A DNA stretch of 64,000 nt, from positions 1 through 64,000 of the forward strand of contig JAFEAJ010000017.1 in NCBI GenBank assembly GCA_018266455.1, given 5' to 3'. The translations under genes were made by a program, and so were the position numbers. The DNA comes from Bacteroidota bacterium (GTDB lineage: Bacteria > Bacteroidota > Bacteroidia > Chitinophagales > Chitinophagaceae). The notes below the pieces were generated by a model. It had not been told where the DNA came from. It worked only from the letters and a program-made list of their open reading frames with translations, and made no database searches. Positions 60,580-64,000 of the stretch are shown here, piece by piece. Each line of letters starts with the position of its first letter. The stretch's first letter is position 1.

Positions 60580-60587
60580 CAAAATTA
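60580..60587 (-). promoter_or_regulatory. Candidate -7 promoter box of the UbiD-family gene
   Basis: On the minus strand TAATTTTG is an exact TAnnTTTG match 24 nt before the ATG at 60555. A matching TTTG -33 element was not found at the proper distance. Confidence 0.35.
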
Positions 60588-60665
60588 AGGCACAAATCGC
60601 AGGAAATTGTTTTTAGGAAACCCTGGGTGAACCAACAAGAATACAGCAAACGATTGGGAGGGACG

Positions 60666-61511
60666 TTACATCACTTTTTTGGGACAATCAATGATGCCTT
60701 TTTTGTTCATTCTTTTGTTGATCATATTATCCAGCCCGATGCTTACTCTAATACCGGTAAAATAATACCAGTCTTTGTTTTTTGGGTTACCGCGCACAGT
60801 CCCAGCTGCAGGGTAATTCGGGTTGCCTCCTTTTACTTCATTGCCCCTGTACGACATTTCAATAGCTAACGGGCCCTTGGCCTGTGCCAGCGTAGCGCTG
60901 TCGACGTATTTCGTGCTTACGTCATCAAGATAATCAGTAAATAATTTTCTAAACGAAACCTCATAAGCCAGCACCACGTTATCGGTTATGCGTATTTTAA
61001 TGCCCGCACCAAATGGAATGGCAAATTGAAAAAGGCTGTATGGCTTCCTGTCAGGGTAAGCAGCCAGCCCTTCCCCTTCTGTGCTCAATGGCCTCAAATA
61101 TACTTTATTGCCGAGGGTGTCATAAGCATAAGGGTTAAAATGGAATACGGCAATGCCAGCAAATCCATATGGAGTGAAGCGTTTTACTGAGAGGTCGAAC
61201 AGGTTGTACTCGCCCATCAGGTTCCATTCAAAAATTTGTGTTTGAAAGCTGAGGTTCCTTTGTTGCAGGATTGGCTTGTTGAACTTATCAGAAGCGCCTA
61301 CCTTCCCATAATAAACACCAGAAAGTGCAGAGACATGAGGGGTAAAATCGTATTGAAGCCCTATACCAAACCCGGCATTTGACTGGTCCATGGTGAATAC
61401 CTTGCCTTGTAAATCTCCAGAATAATTTGATATGCCCCCAAATAAGTTCAAATGCCATTGCGCAAAAACCATATTAGGGAACACTAATACTAATAAAAAT
61501 AACCGCTTCAT
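60666..61511 (-). CDS. DUF6089 outer-membrane beta-barrel protein
   Basis: This protein has 281 residues from the ATG at 61511, with a signal peptide ending in VFPNMVFAQ. The mature sequence shows regular beta strands with aromatic residues at their ends, as in LNLFGGISNYSGDLQGK and YFTGIRVSIGLDNMIN, the DUF6089 family of Bacteroidota. It probably forms a small outer-membrane barrel. The C-terminal tail with CPKKVM is basic. Function unknown. Confidence 0.85.
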   Translation of the reverse strand: MKRLFLLVLVFPNMVFAQWHLNLFGGISNYSGDLQGKVFTMDQSNAGFGIGLQYDFTPHVSALSGVYYGKVGASDKFNKPILQQRNLSFQTQIFEWNLMGEYNLFDLSVKRFTPYGFAGIAVFHFNPYAYDTLGNKVYLRPLSTEGEGLAAYPDRKPYSLFQFAIPFGAGIKIRITDNVVLAYEVSFRKLFTDYLDDVSTKYVDSATLAQAKGPLAIEMSYRGNEVKGGNPNYPAAGTVRGNPKNKDWYYFTGIRVSIGLDNMINKRMNKKGIIDCPKKVM

Positions 61512-61734
61512 GTTGTTTTTGAATTTATACGAAATGATGGGCAAAAGCAACGGTGGTCTTACAAGGGAAGCGGATTAAAGGATGTGGGCAATATTTTATT
61601 TTTCTATGGTTGGGCATTTGTTTAACGCAAGTATCAGACCAATTATTTGTTAACGGACTTCTAAAATCCAAGGTTGCCTGCAAAATTAAAAAAGCTCAAT
61701 AAATGAACCTTTTTAAAGACCGATTGCCATGTTA

Positions 61735-63894
61735 CTACTTGTTGTAAACAAGGTTTTTTTGCATAACCATGTCATCCTCCACATTAATGGCTTCGTTAAG
61801 ATAGATGTCCGTACCCAGGCCCTTGAGCCATTGCTCATACCTCTTTTGTTTGTCCTTATCTCCAGCATACCTGTCTGCATCTTGAGGCAAACCCAGGACA
61901 TTCATGGGTTTCTGCAATTTGCTCAATGTTTCAATTTGTTTGACTGTTGCCTTTATTTGCTTCTGTTCTTCCCTGTATTTTTCAATATTCAGCGGGTATT
62001 TTTTGTCATTCTGCTTGTCCAGCCATTCTGCATTAGCTCGTATTAATCCGAAAGAAGGATTGTTTTTAAGCCGTTCTTCACTTTCCTTTTTAATCACATT
62101 CAGGTCGTATGCATATTTCCATGGGGAGTAGTCTGCTTTTTGAATTTCGTCCCATGGCAAAGCATCCGGATTGTCTTTTTCGCGAACTTTTGAATATTCC
62201 AGCACATCTGGAAGCACAATATCAGATGATACACCTTTCAATTGGGTAGAACCTCCGTTTATACGATAGAATTTCTGCAAGGTGAGTTTTACCGAACCCA
62301 ATTGGCTGTTCGGGTCCATAATGCCCATTGTTCTGTCGAGGCCAATATTGCGCTGCACAGTTCCCTTTCCATAAGTAGAGGTGCTGCCAATGATTATCCC
62401 TCTTTTATAATCCTGAATGGCCGCAGCGAATATTTCAGAAGCAGAGGCACTGTATTCATTTACCATCACGGCCAGCGGGCCGTCATACAGCACTGATTTG
62501 TCATGATCTGAAAGGACCTGTGCTCTTCCATCTCTGTCTTTAACCTGAACCACAGGGCCCTGGGGAACAAAAAGGCCTACCATTTGTACCACGTCATACA
62601 ATGAGCCGCCGCCATTGTTACGAAGGTCAATGATAATGCCGTCGACCTTGTCCTCTTTTAACTTCATCACTTCATGGGCAACATCAATAGAGCAACGGTT
62701 ACCTTTGGGGTTTTCGAAATCAGCATAAAATTCAGGCAGATAGATATAACCAATTTTCCCTTTCTCAGTGTTGACGACTGCACTCTTGGCAAATGTGAGC
62801 TCATCCTGCACAATCTCATCGCGGATAAGTGAAACAGTTTTAACGGAGCCATCAGCTTTTTTCAATGTAAGCCGGACTTCCGTGCCTTTTGTTCCGCGAA
62901 TGATCTTTACGGCATCTTCCACAAAAAAGCCGGTAACATCTACTGGCTCCTGGTTGCCCTGTGCTACTTTTTTGATCACATCGCCTACGTTGATCTGCCC
63001 CGATTTTGATGCGGGGCTGCCTGAAACCAGGCTGGTTATTTTTATATTCCCGTCTTCATCGCGCAAAAGCGATGCGCCAATCCCAAAAAAACGACCACTC
63101 ATCTGTTCATCAAAATATCTTTTATCGACCGGGGGAAGGTAGTCAGTATGCGGGTCCATCGACTGAACAATGTCCTGCACAAAAATATTGAAGCGGTCGT
63201 CTTCATTATTCAACTTATAATTTAGCCGGTCGAAATAATAATCCATTGTTTTCATTGCCTTCATGCGCGCCTCTTTTTCAAGCTCTATATCGCTCTTTGC
63301 CACAAAATCCTTGTTTTTTTTATTTGCTTCCCGCGCTTCAAGCAGATCCGCATACCTTTCTAAGGTGAGGTATTTCAGGCGTTTTCTCCATGCCTCTCTT
63401 CGTTCAGCATCGTTCTTTGGGAAACCCACTTTATCAAAATTAAAGTCAGCTTCTTCATCAACCGTGAAATCAAATGGCTTGGCCAATATGTCTTTATAAA
63501 TCTGTTCTGCTTCCACCATTCTTTTTTTGAAGATGGCGGTTACCGTTGGGACAAACTCGGGTTTTTCATTTCCAAGTATCTCATCATCGATGCGGTAGCG
63601 ATATTTGGAAAGCGCATCAATATCTGATTGAAGGAGTATATTTTTTTCAACATCTACATCGCCGAGGTATTTATTGAACACTTCTTCTGAAAACTTATTA
63701 TCAATATTTTTTGGGCTGTAGTGAATTTCCTGAAGCATTTCACCAACGCTGCGCAAAATCTTTTCTTGCTTTGTGGTGGGGTCGCCGCCAAAACCAAGGC
63801 TCCTGAACGCAACAAATACTCCACCTGCTAAAATCAACAGGAGAACGGGTAGGTTTCTTTTCCGCATAATCTTATTTTTAATCGCTTTAAGCAT
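61735..63894 (-). CDS. C-terminal processing periplasmic protease (Prc/Tsp-like)
   Basis: This 719-residue protease has an N-terminal anchor (LPVLLLILAGGVFVAF), a helical N-terminal domain, a PDZ domain (about 250-330; GIGASLLRDEDGNIKI and GSPASKSGQINVGDV) and a peptidase domain. The catalytic Ser is in NEYSASASEIFAAA and the general-base Lys in STYGKGTVQ, the Ser-Lys dyad of tail-specific proteases. The C-terminal DUF3340-like helical domain is present. It may start at the second ATG (63867); both give an intact anchor. It trims or degrades periplasmic proteins. Confidence 0.93.
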   Translation of the reverse strand: MLKAIKNKIMRKRNLPVLLLILAGGVFVAFRSLGFGGDPTTKQEKILRSVGEMLQEIHYSPKNIDNKFSEEVFNKYLGDVDVEKNILLQSDIDALSKYRYRIDDEILGNEKPEFVPTVTAIFKKRMVEAEQIYKDILAKPFDFTVDEEADFNFDKVGFPKNDAERREAWRKRLKYLTLERYADLLEAREANKKNKDFVAKSDIELEKEARMKAMKTMDYYFDRLNYKLNNEDDRFNIFVQDIVQSMDPHTDYLPPVDKRYFDEQMSGRFFGIGASLLRDEDGNIKITSLVSGSPASKSGQINVGDVIKKVAQGNQEPVDVTGFFVEDAVKIIRGTKGTEVRLTLKKADGSVKTVSLIRDEIVQDELTFAKSAVVNTEKGKIGYIYLPEFYADFENPKGNRCSIDVAHEVMKLKEDKVDGIIIDLRNNGGGSLYDVVQMVGLFVPQGPVVQVKDRDGRAQVLSDHDKSVLYDGPLAVMVNEYSASASEIFAAAIQDYKRGIIIGSTSTYGKGTVQRNIGLDRTMGIMDPNSQLGSVKLTLQKFYRINGGSTQLKGVSSDIVLPDVLEYSKVREKDNPDALPWDEIQKADYSPWKYAYDLNVIKKESEERLKNNPSFGLIRANAEWLDKQNDKKYPLNIEKYREEQKQIKATVKQIETLSKLQKPMNVLGLPQDADRYAGDKDKQKRYEQWLKGLGTDIYLNEAINVEDDMVMQKNLVYNK

Positions 63895-63904
63895 ATTATA
63901 GGTT

Positions 63905-63912
63905 CAAAAATA
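63905..63912 (-). promoter_or_regulatory. Candidate -7 promoter box of the processing protease gene
   Basis: TATTTTTG on the minus strand is an exact TAnnTTTG match 10 nt before the first ATG at 63894. A TTTG lies 23 nt further upstream, wider than the usual spacing. Confidence 0.35.
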
Positions 63913-64000
63913 ACGATAAAAAGCCAGCTATGTTGCAAATAACCTCCATTATTAACATGGCCATGGCAATAATTATTTGAGTGGCAAATCAAATACAAAT

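Overview
The window looks like a chromosomal segment of a Bacteroidota bacterium, most likely Chitinophagaceae or a close relative. The evidence is the gene content (DUF6089, DUF4294, DUF3570/DUF4266 and CRTAC1/ASPIC-UnbV lipoproteins, a fused MMPL-acyltransferase-methyltransferase protein) and several exact TAnnTTTG -7 promoter boxes. No rRNA, tRNA, CRISPR array, integrase or transposase was recognised. All family names come from reading translated sequence by eye; no database search was run.

Positions 1-1400 are an AT-rich, repeat-bearing edge: two near-identical 62-nt palindromic repeats, an inverted half copy, an 18-bp perfect hairpin, and one orphan small membrane-protein gene between them. 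Positions 1404-30448 hold a large, almost wholly plus-strand biosynthetic cluster of the aryl polyene/flexirubin pigment class. It encodes tyrosine ammonia-lyase (Tyr to 4-coumarate), a PaaK-like AMP ligase, AcpS, three acyl carrier proteins, four ketosynthases with an intact Cys-His-His triad, two KS-like proteins without the nucleophile, a FabG-type ketoreductase, a hot-dog dehydratase, a 4HBT thioesterase, a CrtI-like FAD oxidoreductase, a halogenase-like flavoprotein, an O-methyltransferase, an LpxL-like acyltransferase, a GT2 glycosyltransferase, the trifunctional exporter fusion, two C45 Ntn-hydrolases and an ABC-2 permease. The likely logic is: TAL and the ligase make and load a 4-hydroxycinnamoyl starter; KS/CLF, KR, DH and ACP build a conjugated polyene; methyltransferase and halogenase-like enzymes decorate it; acyltransferases and the MMPL protein attach it to a lipid or resorcinol and export it. 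No dialkylresorcinol genes (darA/darB) were recognised in the window, so the final product is uncertain.

Positions 30665-41767 are ordinary accessory and housekeeping genes: aldo/keto reductase, type II NADH dehydrogenase, a GreA/B-like protein, a DinB-like protein, a DUF1697 protein, a sensor histidine kinase, a secreted alpha/beta hydrolase and a 1194-residue FG-GAP/ASPIC lipoprotein. Positions 42037-50478 (minus strand) hold a PqaA-like protein, a DUF4294 protein, a thioredoxin-ApbE-DUF4266-DUF3570 operon and a cytochrome c maturation pair, CcmF/CcsA plus a CxxxY-type CcmE. Positions 50679-54648 (plus) hold an agmatinase-family enzyme, a membrane protein, an unusual radical SAM protein and a DMT transporter. 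Positions 54907-63894 are housekeeping: FKBP isomerase, NrnA, Ndk, TraB/GumN protein, a UbiD-family menaquinone decarboxylase, a DUF6089 protein and a C-terminal processing protease.
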